Source: Gordonia sp. SL306
GTDB taxonomy: Bacteria; Actinomycetota; Actinomycetes; Mycobacteriales; Mycobacteriaceae
DNA: 64,000 nucleotides
Direction: 5' to 3'
Assembly: GCF_026625785.1 (NCBI RefSeq)
Contig: NZ_CP113063.1
Coordinates: forward strand, 4,712,001-4,776,000
The notes beneath the pieces are model-generated. The model saw only the letters and a list, made by a program, of their open reading frames with translations, had not been told where the DNA came from and made no database searches. Of this stretch, positions 47,613 through 56,992 are shown one piece after another (within the stretch, counting starts at the first letter, position 1; each line of letters begins with the position of its first letter). The translations under genes were made by a program, and so were the position numbers.

Positions 47613-48607
47613 ATCGGGGATGGGGGACCGCCTGCACCGTCGTCCGGGGCACCCGGATCGCCGCCATCTGGATTACCGCTGTCGCGAACCTGCTCCGCGA
47701 GGAAGCGTTCGAGTTCGGCACCGAGTTCGTCACCGCTCGGGAGGTCCTCTTCCGCTGCCAGCAAGGACGCTCGTTCCTGCTGGGCCTGCGTGAAGGTGTC
47801 GTACTGCGTCTCGAGCGCCGCCACGACCGACTCGATCTCGGCGTTGCCCGACACCTCGTTGTCGACCTGTAGACGGACCTTCTCCGCTGCGTTCTCCAGG
47901 GCGGCGACCGGCAACTGCAGGCCGGTCAGCTCGCCGACGGCGTCGAGCAGCCGGGCGGAGGCCGCCGGGTAGTCGGTCTGCGACAAGTAGTGCGGTACGT
48001 GGACGGACAGGCCCGCGGCGCGGTGATCGTGTTCACCCATCCGCAATTCCAGCAACATCGACGCGCTGGCCGGGAGCTTCATCTCCGATCCCCAGCGCGG
48101 GAGGTCGCCGAGCCGGTCCGGGTCGTCGCCGTGTGCGGTGATCGACGGCGGGCGGGTGTGCGGGACGGCCATCGGGATGGCGTTGAGACCGATGACGTCG
48201 GTCACCCCGAAGCGCTCGGCAAGCCGGCGCACCGCCTCGACGAACTGTTCCCAGCGCAGGTCGGGCTCCGAACCGGCGAGCAAGAGAAACGGTCGGCCCG
48301 CGGTGTCGCGGATCGCATGCATCGTCAGTGACGGCATCTCCACATCGGTGAACTTGTCGCCGCTGAAGGTGATCGTCGGTCGGCGCGACCGGTAATCGAT
48401 CAACTCATCGGTGGAAAATGTCGCAACCAGTTCGGAATCGAACGCATCGCGCAGATGCCGTGCTGCCAGCGCGACAGCGTGTCCTGCGTCCGCAAACCCC
48501 TCGAGGGCGTGGAGCAGCACCGGTCCGGTGCCCTCGTCGTTCGAGACCTGGGGCGCGGGGAACTCCAGCGAGTACAGCGAACTGTTCTCGGCGGGCCGCT
48601 CGTCCAT
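47609..48607 (-). CDS. PAC2 family protein
   Basis: A 332-residue protein of the PAC2/proteasome-assembly-chaperone-like family. VLLHALEGFADAGHAVALAARHL lies at about 30-52, LLLAGSEPDLRWEQF near 110, and VPHYLSQTDYPAASARLLDAVG near 220-240. A Glu-rich C-terminal helix and a Gly/Pro/Asp tail follow. The homologue (Rv2714) lies near ideR in mycobacteria. Function is unknown. GAGGAGG lies before the ATG. Translationally coupled to the downstream helicase. Confidence 0.87.
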   Translation of the reverse strand: MDERPAENSSLYSLEFPAPQVSNDEGTGPVLLHALEGFADAGHAVALAARHLRDAFDSELVATFSTDELIDYRSRRPTITFSGDKFTDVEMPSLTMHAIRDTAGRPFLLLAGSEPDLRWEQFVEAVRRLAERFGVTDVIGLNAIPMAVPHTRPPSITAHGDDPDRLGDLPRWGSEMKLPASASMLLELRMGEHDHRAAGLSVHVPHYLSQTDYPAASARLLDAVGELTGLQLPVAALENAAEKVRLQVDNEVSGNAEIESVVAALETQYDTFTQAQQERASLLAAEEDLPSGDELGAELERFLAEQVRDSGNPDGGDPGAPDDGAGGPPSPM

Positions 48608-48794
48608 GGGTCGTCCCTCCTCGTCGTGTGTCTGTCGATTCTCTCGCATCGGCGCCCGGCAGGGCCAATTTCGCAGATCGATGCGGTATTCATTGGTGTC
48701 AACACGCCGGTGCCGGTCGCGATTCCCGCCCGGCCGGATTCGCCGGGGTGTCGGTGCGCCGGGCCTGCGCTCGTCGATGGCACAGTAGGCCCTT

Positions 48795-49484
48795 GTGACC
48801 ACAACCAAGAGGCACCAGATACGACGTCCCGTCGTGCTCGCCCCGATGCTGGTCGGGACGGCGATTCTCGTGGCTTCCGGGTGCACGGTGGACGGACAGG
48901 GGGTCGCCGGAGCGGCCGATCTCTCCGGCGACTCGGTGGCGGCATCGGATTTCCCCGGCGGTTCGGCGAGTCGGGTGCCGGCACCCGCGGTGCCTGCCGC
49001 CCTCGCCGACATCACCGGCCGTCCGCTCCACGGATCGGTGACGCCGCCGCAGTGCACACCCGCCGGCCTGCCCGCCGATGGTGCGGCGGTGTTGGTCGGT
49101 CCGGATCCCGACGATTCGACCGCGACCTTCACCTCCGCGGTCACCCGAGCGGGCACGTCGCTCGCCGACGTGACCACGCGGGCCAGGAATTGCCCACGGG
49201 TGCTCTCCGGTTCGGCCCCGACCGCGACGTCGCTGGTGACCGTCCAGGTCCTCAAGGCCCCCAAAGCGCAGTCGATCGACACCGCGGGTCTGCGTCGGCA
49301 GATCGCGACGGGCAATGTCGGGTCGTCGGCGCTGACGACCGGGACCACCACCCTGATGGCCCAGCGCAGCGGGGTGCGGGTCACCGTCGAATACCGGCAT
49401 CAGGGCGCGGAGCCGATGTCGGCACGAGAGAGCGATCAACTCGCGTCACTCTTCGACAAGGCGGTCGACGCGGCCTTCGGCTGA
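48795..49484 (+). CDS. Putative lipoprotein, sensor-like
   Basis: A 229-residue protein with a signal peptide: basic residues (KRHQIRR), a hydrophobic stretch, then the lipobox VASGC near residue 30, so the Cys should be lipidated. After a Ser/Gly/Pro linker comes a ~170-residue domain with two cysteines (PPQCTP near 82 and ARNCPRV near 137) that could pair. I do not recognise the domain with certainty; it may resemble mycobacterial extracytoplasmic lipoprotein domains. It is divergent from the PAC2 gene, and a weak hairpin follows (49501-49531). Confidence 0.7.
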   Translation: MTTTKRHQIRRPVVLAPMLVGTAILVASGCTVDGQGVAGAADLSGDSVAASDFPGGSASRVPAPAVPAALADITGRPLHGSVTPPQCTPAGLPADGAAVLVGPDPDDSTATFTSAVTRAGTSLADVTTRARNCPRVLSGSAPTATSLVTVQVLKAPKAQSIDTAGLRRQIATGNVGSSALTTGTTTLMAQRSGVRVTVEYRHQGAEPMSARESDQLASLFDKAVDAAFG

Positions 49485-49634
49485 CTCGAGGACCGTCGAT
49501 CGCAGGATGCGCCTGTCGCATCGTGCCTGCGTGATCTGTGGATTTTCGCGGAGGTGTGGACAACCTCGTGTCAACCGGCGGTCGCGGGGGTCGGCGGCGG
49601 CAGATGTGCCGGCGGTGCAGCCGACGATGACCGC

Positions 49635-50750
49635 ATGTCTGCATCCATTGATTCCCGGTCCCTGTCATCATCTGCACTGCTGACGGCCGTGCCGGGTCTG
49701 CTCGGCTTCATCCCCGATCGTTCCTTCATCCTGATCGCATTCGGCGACGACCCGCACGTGGTCCGGACGGCGATGCGTCACGACCTCGTCCTCGACGAGA
49801 GCGGAGAGATCGTCCCGGCCCTGAAATCGGTGTTCGGCGATCTCGCAGAGGTGTGCGTACGCAACGAGATCCGTGATGTCGTCGCCGTCGTCGCCGACGA
49901 TCGTCACCCGGCAGGCGACGATCGATATCGCCGGATCTGTGCCATCGCCGATCGCCGATTCGCCGAGATCGGCGGGATTGCAGCGGGGTTCGTGGTGCCG
50001 GAGTTCACCGACGGGGCGCGTTGGCAGCGGATCTGGGACCCACGCCCACCGACTGCCCGGCCGATGTCCACGCCGCCGATCGCACGGTCGGCGTCGCCCC
50101 GCGGTCGGCTGGGCAACCCACACACGAGCCCGACCGCCGTTCACCACGCGGTCGCCACGGGCAGGCGGGTGCTCGCCCGCCGCTCGGACATGGTGGCGAT
50201 GCTCGCGCCTCTCGACCATTGCACCGGTGATCACCGCGACGCGAGCCAGGGCGAGGCCGGCCCCGCGAGCGATGCCGGGCTGCTGCGGGGCGTCGTCGAG
50301 CAGGTCATCTCCACGATGCCGACGCCGACGGGCGAGGTGGACCGACCACGCGAGCTCGACTGCGCGACGGTGACGATGCTCGGTACCGCGCTCACCCGGC
50401 TGCCGGTCCGGGACGCGGCACTCGCCCTCGCGGTGACCGATCTACGGCATGCCGCCGAGATGTTGTGGCGGGAGCTGGCGCGGCGACTGACCGGCTCGCA
50501 GCGGGCGAGTGCGGCAACGCTCCTGGCGCATCTGCACTACATCAACGGGGAGGGAGGATATGCCGGTGTCGCGCTCGACTGCGCGCTTGCGGCCGACCCG
50601 GGATGGTCGTTGGCCGTGCTGCTCGACAGCGCGCTCCGCGGCGGCATGCCACCACGGATGCTGCGGGCCATGCTCGACGACAGTTACGAGATCGCGCACT
50701 CCCTCGGGGTTCCGATGCCTGCGCCGACACCGGAGCTCGAGGCAGGCTGA
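49635..50750 (+). CDS. DUF4192 family protein
   Basis: A 371-residue soluble protein with the DUF4192 start LLTAVPGLLGFIPDRSFILIAFGD near residues 14-37, an acidic middle, and a helical C-terminal half with AAEMLWRELARRL and LLAHLHYINGEGGYAGVALDCALAADPGWSLAVLLDSAL-type segments around 290-340. DUF4192 proteins are widespread in actinobacteria and uncharacterised. The ATG at 49635 is chosen because the family similarity begins there. Convergent with ideR, 4 nt apart. Confidence 0.87.
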   Translation: MSASIDSRSLSSSALLTAVPGLLGFIPDRSFILIAFGDDPHVVRTAMRHDLVLDESGEIVPALKSVFGDLAEVCVRNEIRDVVAVVADDRHPAGDDRYRRICAIADRRFAEIGGIAAGFVVPEFTDGARWQRIWDPRPPTARPMSTPPIARSASPRGRLGNPHTSPTAVHHAVATGRRVLARRSDMVAMLAPLDHCTGDHRDASQGEAGPASDAGLLRGVVEQVISTMPTPTGEVDRPRELDCATVTMLGTALTRLPVRDAALALAVTDLRHAAEMLWRELARRLTGSQRASAATLLAHLHYINGEGGYAGVALDCALAADPGWSLAVLLDSALRGGMPPRMLRAMLDDSYEIAHSLGVPMPAPTPELEAG

Positions 50751-50754
50751 ACGA

Positions 50755-51438
50755 TCACACCTTGTCGACGAAGACCGAGTGGGCCATCTCCTCGGACAGC
50801 TCCAGGCCGTCGTGGCCCGGTGAGTTGACCATCGCCTTCTCACGATTGATCGTGACCGTCACACGGGCATTGGGCACCACGCCTGCATCGCGCAGTTCGC
50901 TGATCAACTCATGATCGGACTGGGCGTGTTCGGACAGCCGGCGCACGATCACGACGACGGGGTCACCCTGGGGCAGGTCGGAGAGCCGGGTGGCGCCGTC
51001 GGTCAGGGGGGCCTGCTCGGCGCCCAGCAGTTCGAGCCCGGGAATCGGGTTGCCGTAGGGGGAGGTGGTCGGGTTGTCGAGAACGGTCAGCAGTCGCCGC
51101 TCGACGTTCTCGCTCATCACGTGCTCCCAGCGGCAGGCCTCCTCGTGGACCTGGTCCCAGGGCATCCCGATGACGTCGACCAGCAGTCGCTCGGCCAGGC
51201 GATGCTTGCGCATCACGGCGACGGCCAGGTCACGGCCTCGATCGGTGAGCTCCAGGTGCCGGTCGCCTGCGACATGCAGGAGGCCGTCACGTTCCATCCG
51301 GGCCACCGTCTGCGACACGGTCGGACCGCTCTGCTCCAACCGTTCGGCGATGCGTGCGCGGAGGGGGACGATCCCTTCTTCTTCGAGGTCGTAGATCGTC
51401 CGCAAGTACATCTCTGTGGTGTCAACCAGATCGTTCAC
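50755..51438 (-). CDS. ideR: Iron-dependent regulator IdeR (DtxR family)
   Basis: A 227-residue metal-activated repressor. The winged helix covers 1-70 (LVDTTEMYLRTIYDLEEEG). Metal ligands are seen: Met10, and Cys102, Glu105 and His106 in CRWEHVMSENVERRL; His79 lies in RKHRLAE. The SH3-like C-terminal domain (150-227) is present. It starts with GTG at 51438. On the minus strand a TACCCT -10 (51470-51475) gives a leader of roughly 25-30 nt. It should repress iron uptake and regulate storage genes. Confidence 0.95.
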   Translation of the reverse strand: MNDLVDTTEMYLRTIYDLEEEGIVPLRARIAERLEQSGPTVSQTVARMERDGLLHVAGDRHLELTDRGRDLAVAVMRKHRLAERLLVDVIGMPWDQVHEEACRWEHVMSENVERRLLTVLDNPTTSPYGNPIPGLELLGAEQAPLTDGATRLSDLPQGDPVVVIVRRLSEHAQSDHELISELRDAGVVPNARVTVTINREKAMVNSPGHDGLELSEEMAHSVFVDKV

Positions 51439-51587
51439 TGTGCGCAGTCCCTTCGTCTAGGCCCAAGGGTACCCTGATCAGGCCATGTGACTTTCGCGCG
51501 TGTCGGACGACACGCATCGAGGTGCGACAGCGCGGTACCGCGATGCCGCGCTCGGGACGAAGTGCGTCGGTGGCCATCGGAAGCCAC

Positions 51588-51593
51588 TAGCCT
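51588..51593 (+). promoter_or_regulatory. -10 element of leaderless acuC promoter
   Basis: TAGCCT ends 6 nt before the GTG at 51600. Confidence 0.65.
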
Positions 51594-51599
51594 GAGGTC

Positions 51600-52865
51600 G
51601 TGACGCGGACGACGAGCGACGAAGCGGCGGCAGTCATCTGGAGCGAGGATTTCCTGTCCTACAAGTGGGCGCACACCCACCCGATGAACCCTGTCCGCCT
51701 CGCCCTGACGATGACGTTGGCGCAGAGCCTCGGAGTGCTCGACGGTGTCGACAGCCGCGCCCCGCTCGACATCGACGACTCGGCACTGACCGTGGTGCAC
51801 TCGACCGACTACGTCGATGCGGTGCGGGCGGTCGGGTCGGGGACGGCATCTCTCTCGGGGCCGCTGCTCGAGCGGCTCTTCGGGTTGGGGGATTCCGACA
51901 ATCCGGTGTTCGACGGGATGCACGAGGCCGCCCGGTTGCTCGTCGGCGGCACGCTGGCAGCCGCACAGGCGGTGGCGTCTGGGTCGGTGCGACGGGCGGT
52001 GAACATCGGTGGTGGCATGCATCATGCGATGAAGGCGAGGGCGGCCGGCTTCTGCATCTACAACGACTGCGCCATCGCCATCCGGTGGTTGCTCGAGAAC
52101 GGGTATGACCGGATCGCCTACGTCGACATCGACGCGCACCACGGGGACGGTGTCCAGGTCGAGTTCGCCGCGGACCCGCGGGTACTGACCGTCTCGCTGC
52201 ACCAGCACCCGGCGACACTGTGGCCCGGAACGGGATGGCCGACCGAGGTGGGTGAGGGTGACGCCCAGGGGTCCGCGGTGAACGTGGCCCTGATGCCGGA
52301 CGTCACGGATCGATTGTGGCTGCGTGCTTTCCATGCGGTGGTGCCCTCGGTCCTCGAAGAGTTCCGGCCGCAGATCCTGATCAGTCAGTGCGGCGTGGAC
52401 AGTCATCGCGCCGACCCCCTCACCGATCTGGCGCTGACGGTCGACGGCCAGCGCGCCGCGATGCAGGCGATGCGCGGGTTCGCCGACAAGTACTGCGACG
52501 GGCGTTGGATCGCGGTCGGCGGCGGTGGCTACGGCGTCGTGAACGTGGTCCCCCGCAGCTGGGCCCATCTGATCGGGATCGTGCTCGGCCGCGACGTGGA
52601 CGTCGACACCACGATCGACGAATCGTGGTGTGCCACGGCCGAGCAGATCGCCGAGCAGGTGCACTCCGACTACTCGCAGGCCCCGGTGACGGTGATGGGC
52701 GACGGCGGAGATGTCGGCTACGTGTCGTGGGACGGCGACACGGGTCAGGATCCGCCGGAGGGGATCAGCGACTCCGCCCAACGCCAGACCGACCGGGCGA
52801 TACTCGCCACCCGCCGCGCGGTGTACCCGTTGCACGGTCTCGATCCGGAGGACCCCCGTGACTGA
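51600..52865 (+). CDS. acuC: AcuC-type protein deacetylase
   Basis: A 421-residue class-I/II-type zinc deacetylase. NIGGGMHHAMKARAAGFCIYND lies near 137, and the zinc/catalytic segment YVDIDAHHGDGVQ near 175-187; GPGTGWPTEVGEG and GCGVDSHRADPL are further family signs (seen as WPGTGW... and QCGVDSHRADPL). It removes acetyl groups from lysines, classically on acetyl-CoA synthetase. The stop overlaps the start of the acetyltransferase gene by 8 bp, so the enzyme pair is made together. Confidence 0.92.
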   Translation: MTRTTSDEAAAVIWSEDFLSYKWAHTHPMNPVRLALTMTLAQSLGVLDGVDSRAPLDIDDSALTVVHSTDYVDAVRAVGSGTASLSGPLLERLFGLGDSDNPVFDGMHEAARLLVGGTLAAAQAVASGSVRRAVNIGGGMHHAMKARAAGFCIYNDCAIAIRWLLENGYDRIAYVDIDAHHGDGVQVEFAADPRVLTVSLHQHPATLWPGTGWPTEVGEGDAQGSAVNVALMPDVTDRLWLRAFHAVVPSVLEEFRPQILISQCGVDSHRADPLTDLALTVDGQRAAMQAMRGFADKYCDGRWIAVGGGGYGVVNVVPRSWAHLIGIVLGRDVDVDTTIDESWCATAEQIAEQVHSDYSQAPVTVMGDGGDVGYVSWDGDTGQDPPEGISDSAQRQTDRAILATRRAVYPLHGLDPEDPRD

Positions 52866-55812
52866 TCCGAGTGACGACCAGACCCCATCGAGAAACCCTG
52901 TGACGGAATCGAATCCGACGGGCTCCGCGAAACCGGACGTCGCGGCGGAGGCGACCGGGGAGGCGGCCGACCGGCCCCAGCCACGCGAGCCGTGGGACTA
53001 CCCGCGCCATTGGATCGCCGATGTGCTGGCCTCCGATGGCGGCGTCGTCCACCTGCGACCGATCATCCCCGACGACGCCGATCGCGTGGTCCGGTTCCAT
53101 GCCGGGCTGTCGGAGCGGACCCGATACATGCGGTACTTCGGGCCGACACCGACGTTGCCGCCGCGCGAGGTGGCGCGTATGACGACGGTCGACTATCAGA
53201 AACGTGTCGCGCTGGTCGCGGTCCTCGGGGGCGACATCATCGCGATCGGCCTCTACGAAGGACTCGAGTTCGACGGCAAACCCGAGTCGGCCGAGGTGGC
53301 ATTCGTGGTCGCCGACGATCACCAGGGTCGTGGGCTCGGCCCCATCCTCCTCGAACATCTGGCCGGGGCGGCGGCGGAGAGTGGCTTCGTCCGTTTCGAG
53401 GCGGAGGTACTGAGCGAGAACCCGAACATGGTGGCCGTGTTCCGCGATGCCGGCTACCAGCTGTCGCGAAGCTTCGACGGCAGCACCGTGCACGTCGAGT
53501 TCCTGATCGACCCGACCGAAGCATTGCTGTCGGTGCGCAACGCGCGCGAACGCGCCTCCGAGGCGCGCAGTGTCGCCAATCTGCTCCGGCCGTCGTCGGT
53601 CGCCGTCATCGGCGCCTCGACCGACCCGAAGAAGGTCGGTAATGCCTTGCTCGCCAACATCATCGCCGGAGGTTTCACCGGCCCGGTGTTCCCGGTCAAC
53701 GGGCCCGGCCCGGCCGACGACGAGAGCTCAGCGGAGACCGGTGCGCAGGCGGCGCCGCACGGACCGGGCCCGGGTCGGTCCACACCGGCGCAGCGGCGTA
53801 GTCACGAGCGTCCGCCGTCGGTGCGCGGCATCCGGGCGTACCCGACCGTGCGTGACATCCCGGATCCGGTGGATCTGGCCGTGGTCGCGGTACCCGCGGC
53901 CACCGTCGACGACGTCCTCGACGACTGCCTCGTGAAGGGGGTTCGGACGCTGGTGGTGGTCTCGTCGGGGTTCGGCGAGAGTGGTGAGGCGGGCCTGGAG
54001 AGTGAGCACCGACTCCTCGAGCAGGTCCGGGAACACGGCATGAGGCTGGTGGGCCCCAACGCACTCGGTGTGGCCAACAACGAACCGTCGGTGGCGCTCA
54101 ACGCGACGCTGGCACCGCGCATCCCGGCCGCCGGGCGCGTCGGCTTCTTCTGCCAGTCCGGCGCGTTGGGGATCGCGATCCTGGACACCGCAGCACGCCG
54201 CCAGATCGGCCTGTCGACCTTCGTGTCGGCGGGTAACCGCGCGGACGTCTCGGGCAATGACCTGCTCCAGTACTGGGACAGCGACACCGCCACCGACGTG
54301 ATCCTGCTGTACCTCGAGAGCTTCGGAAATCCGCGCAAGTTCTCGCGGATCGCCCGGCGGGTCTCGCGTTCGAAGCCGATCGTGGCGGTCAAGTCGGGCA
54401 AGGGCGCGATGACGGCTGCGCGCGCGGCCCGGTCGTCGGCGGCCAGCCTCGACGACCAGATCGCCCAGATGGTGCTGGAGCAGGCGGGGGTCATCCAGGT
54501 CGACACCATCTCCGAACTCTTCGACTGCGCAACGATCTTCGCGTACCAGCCGCTGCCGCGCGGTCCGCGTACCCGCATCATCGGCAACTCGTCGGTGCTG
54601 GGCAGCCTGGCCGCGGAGACCGCCCGCGGTGGTGGGCTGGAGGTGACCGAGACGATCGACCTCGGCGCGGGTGCGAGCGAGGACGCGTTCGAGGCCGCGG
54701 TGACCGACGCGATGGCCGATCCGTCGGTGGATGCGGTGATCGTCGTGTTCGTCCCACCGGTGGCGGTGGACGCCGACTGGCATGCGCGCGCGCTGATGGC
54801 GGCCGCCAACACTCAGATCTCACGTGCCGCAGACGGCGAAGGCGGGCCGGACGCGAACCACCCGAAACCGATCGTGACGACCTTCCTCGCGGTCGAGGGC
54901 ATTCCGCCCGGCCTGATGAAGCCCGGCGTCAACGGCCTGCCCGACGTCGGGTCGATCCCGTCCTACGGGAGCCCCGAGCGTGCGGCCAATGCGTTGGCCC
55001 GCTCGTGGCAGTACGCGCGGTGGCGGGAGCGGCCCGAATCGGAGATCCATCGGCCCGACAACACCGATCCGGGGGCAGCGCGCGGGTACGTCCGGGAGGC
55101 GATGGAGGATCTCGTCACCGACGGCGGCGACACCGATTCCGGCCTGACTCTCGGCCATGTCGAGTCGGCGACCGTGCTCGGCTGGTACGGCATCTCGATC
55201 GTGCCGTTCCGCGAGGTCACCACCATGCATGAGGCGTCCGCCGCGGGACGCGAACTCGGATTCCCGGTCGCGGTGAAGGCGACCTCCCAGACGTGGCGCG
55301 GTCGTCTCGACCGCGAGGGCGCCCGTCTCGACCTCCCCGATGCGACCGCGGTGGTCACCGCCTTCGCCGAGCTCAGCGAGCTGACCGGTGATCAAGTGCT
55401 GCACATCCAGAAGATGGCGCCGAAGGGGATCGGGACGATGATCCGGGTGCGCGACGACCGTTCGTTCGGATCGCTGATCTCGTTCGGGCTGTCGGGGCGG
55501 ACGTTCGATCTGCTGGGAGACCACGGATACCGGGCCATCCCGCTGTCGGCGCTCGATGCATCGGAACTGATCGACGAACCGCGGTCGTCGGCACTGCTGC
55601 GGGGATATGCCGGCGAACCGCCGGTGGACCGCACGGCGCTCGCCGATCTCCTCCTGCGGATCTCGACGCTCGTCGAGGACATCCCCGAGGTCCGTGAGGT
55701 GGTCCTCGACCCCATCCTGGCCTCTCCGGACGGCGCCGCGGTGCTCACGGCCCTGATACGTGTCGGTCCGGTGCCCACACGAGCGGACACCGGACCGAGA
55801 CGATTGGGTTAG
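52858..55812 (+). CDS. GNAT acetyltransferase fused to NDP-forming acyl-CoA synthetase (Pat-like)
   Basis: A 984-residue fusion. Residues 1-55 are polar; a GNAT domain lies at 60-215 with DDHQGRGLGPILLEHL as acetyl-CoA loop near 160. Then an NDP-forming acyl-CoA-synthetase-like part: CoA-binding start RPSSVAVIGASTDPKKVGNALL near 243, QSGALGIAILDTAARR near 435 and succinyl-CoA-synthetase-like flavodoxin folds to ~700, with an ATP-grasp domain at ~755-984. In Pat-type proteins the synthetase-like half regulates the GNAT half, which acetylates metabolic enzymes. Partnership with AcuC suggests reversible lysine acetylation. A ~35-residue Pro/Gly-rich insert at about 284-320 is unusual. Confidence 0.88.
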   Translation: MTDPSDDQTPSRNPVTESNPTGSAKPDVAAEATGEAADRPQPREPWDYPRHWIADVLASDGGVVHLRPIIPDDADRVVRFHAGLSERTRYMRYFGPTPTLPPREVARMTTVDYQKRVALVAVLGGDIIAIGLYEGLEFDGKPESAEVAFVVADDHQGRGLGPILLEHLAGAAAESGFVRFEAEVLSENPNMVAVFRDAGYQLSRSFDGSTVHVEFLIDPTEALLSVRNARERASEARSVANLLRPSSVAVIGASTDPKKVGNALLANIIAGGFTGPVFPVNGPGPADDESSAETGAQAAPHGPGPGRSTPAQRRSHERPPSVRGIRAYPTVRDIPDPVDLAVVAVPAATVDDVLDDCLVKGVRTLVVVSSGFGESGEAGLESEHRLLEQVREHGMRLVGPNALGVANNEPSVALNATLAPRIPAAGRVGFFCQSGALGIAILDTAARRQIGLSTFVSAGNRADVSGNDLLQYWDSDTATDVILLYLESFGNPRKFSRIARRVSRSKPIVAVKSGKGAMTAARAARSSAASLDDQIAQMVLEQAGVIQVDTISELFDCATIFAYQPLPRGPRTRIIGNSSVLGSLAAETARGGGLEVTETIDLGAGASEDAFEAAVTDAMADPSVDAVIVVFVPPVAVDADWHARALMAAANTQISRAADGEGGPDANHPKPIVTTFLAVEGIPPGLMKPGVNGLPDVGSIPSYGSPERAANALARSWQYARWRERPESEIHRPDNTDPGAARGYVREAMEDLVTDGGDTDSGLTLGHVESATVLGWYGISIVPFREVTTMHEASAAGRELGFPVAVKATSQTWRGRLDREGARLDLPDATAVVTAFAELSELTGDQVLHIQKMAPKGIGTMIRVRDDRSFGSLISFGLSGRTFDLLGDHGYRAIPLSALDASELIDEPRSSALLRGYAGEPPVDRTALADLLLRISTLVEDIPEVREVVLDPILASPDGAAVLTALIRVGPVPTRADTGPRRLG

Positions 55813-55815
55813 AGA

Positions 55816-56835
55816 TCAGCTGGCATAGGCGCGCAGGCGCTCGGCGCGCTCGCCCTGACGGAGCTTGCCCATGACCTCGCGCTCGATCTGCCGCACGCGT
55901 TCGCGCGACAGCCCGAACATCCGGCCGATCTGGTCGAGGGTGCGCGGCTGACCGTCGTCGAGGCCATAGCGCATCCGGATGACCTGCTGCTCACGCTCGT
56001 CGAGCGTCGACAGCACCGAGCGGATGTCGGAGTGCAGCAGACCGGCAATCACGGCGTTCTCGGCGGAGGTCGCCTCGGCGTCCTCGATGAAGTCGCCCAA
56101 CGGCGCCTCCTCGTCGCTGCCGACCGGCATGTCCAGGCTGACCGGATCACGGCTGTGGTCGAGAAGATCGGCGATCTTCTCCGCCGGGATGCCGGACTCG
56201 CTGGCGAGCTCGTCGTCGGTGGCCTCACGGCCGAGCTGCTGATGCAGTTCACGCTTGATCCGCGCCAGCTTGTTGACCTGCTCGACGAGGTGGACGGGCA
56301 GGCGGATGGTGCGACTCTGATCGGCCATGCCGCGGGTGATGGCCTGACGGATCCACCACGTCGCGTAGGTCGAGAACTTGAAGCCCTTCGCGTAGTCGAA
56401 CTTCTCCATCGCGCGGATCAGACCCAGGTTGCCTTCCTGGATCAGGTCGAGCAACGGCATACCGCGACCGGTGTACCGCTTGGCCAGCGAGACGACCAGC
56501 CGGAGATTGGCCTCGAGCAGGTGCGCCCGTGCCGCCTCGCCCTCGCGGACGATGACGGCGAGGTCACGCTTACGGGTGGCCGACAACCGCTTCTTGGTGG
56601 CCAGGAGGTTCTTGGCGTAGAGGCCCGCCTCGATCATCTTGGCGAGTTCGACCTCCTGCTCGGCGTTGAGCAGAGCCGTACGGCCGATGCCGTTGAGATA
56701 GACGCGAACGAGGTCGGCGGCCGGGGACTGTGCATCCAGATCCTGCTCCGTCATCGCGGGGCGGGTCCGGGTGGAATCGAGATCGTCGGCGAATCCTGTA
56801 GTCGTGGTCGGGCGTGAAACTGTCGAGCGTGACAT
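55816..56835 (-). CDS. sigB: RNA polymerase sigma factor SigB
   Basis: A 339-residue primary-like (group 2) sigma factor. It lacks the long N-terminal region 1.1 of Sig[18 protein letters not shown] opens region 1.2, [27 protein letters not shown] covers region 2.1-2.2, and the C-terminal [24 protein letters not shown]-type region 4.2 recognises -35 DNA. I chose ATG 56835 (MSRSTVSRP) because AGGAGG lies 6 nt before it. A tandem ECF-type promoter lies upstream. Similar to, but distinct from, the sigA at the right edge. Confidence 0.95.
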   Translation of the reverse strand: MSRSTVSRPTTTTGFADDLDSTRTRPAMTEQDLDAQSPAADLVRVYLNGIGRTALLNAEQEVELAKMIEAGLYAKNLLATKKRLSATRKRDLAVIVREGEAARAHLLEANLRLVVSLAKRYTGRGMPLLDLIQEGNLGLIRAMEKFDYAKGFKFSTYATWWIRQAITRGMADQSRTIRLPVHLVEQVNKLARIKRELHQQLGREATDDELASESGIPAEKIADLLDHSRDPVSLDMPVGSDEEAPLGDFIEDAEATSAENAVIAGLLHSDIRSVLSTLDEREQQVIRMRYGLDDGQPRTLDQIGRMFGLSRERVRQIEREVMGKLRQGERAERLRAYAS

Positions 56836-56869
56836 TCGGCCTCCTGACTTGAGTGCGTTCATGAGGTCC

Positions 56870-56906
56870 AACGCGTTCGAGGGGGTGAAAGTTCCCGGGG
56901 GTTCCC
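56870..56906 (-). promoter_or_regulatory. ECF-sigma (SigE/SigH-type) promoter of sigB
   Basis: On the minus strand GGGAAC (56896-56891), exactly 17 nt, then CGTT (56873-56870) matches the SigE/SigH consensus. A second GGGAAC lies ten bases further upstream (56906-56901). The start of transcription would be near 56863, about 28 nt before the SigB ATG. Confidence 0.7.
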
Positions 56907-56992
56907 GCGACTGTGTCGACGGAGATACGGGTGACCAGCGGTTTCCGCGAGACGATTCAGCGGGCTACATGAGAAGTTGCTGAGAGTGTCGG

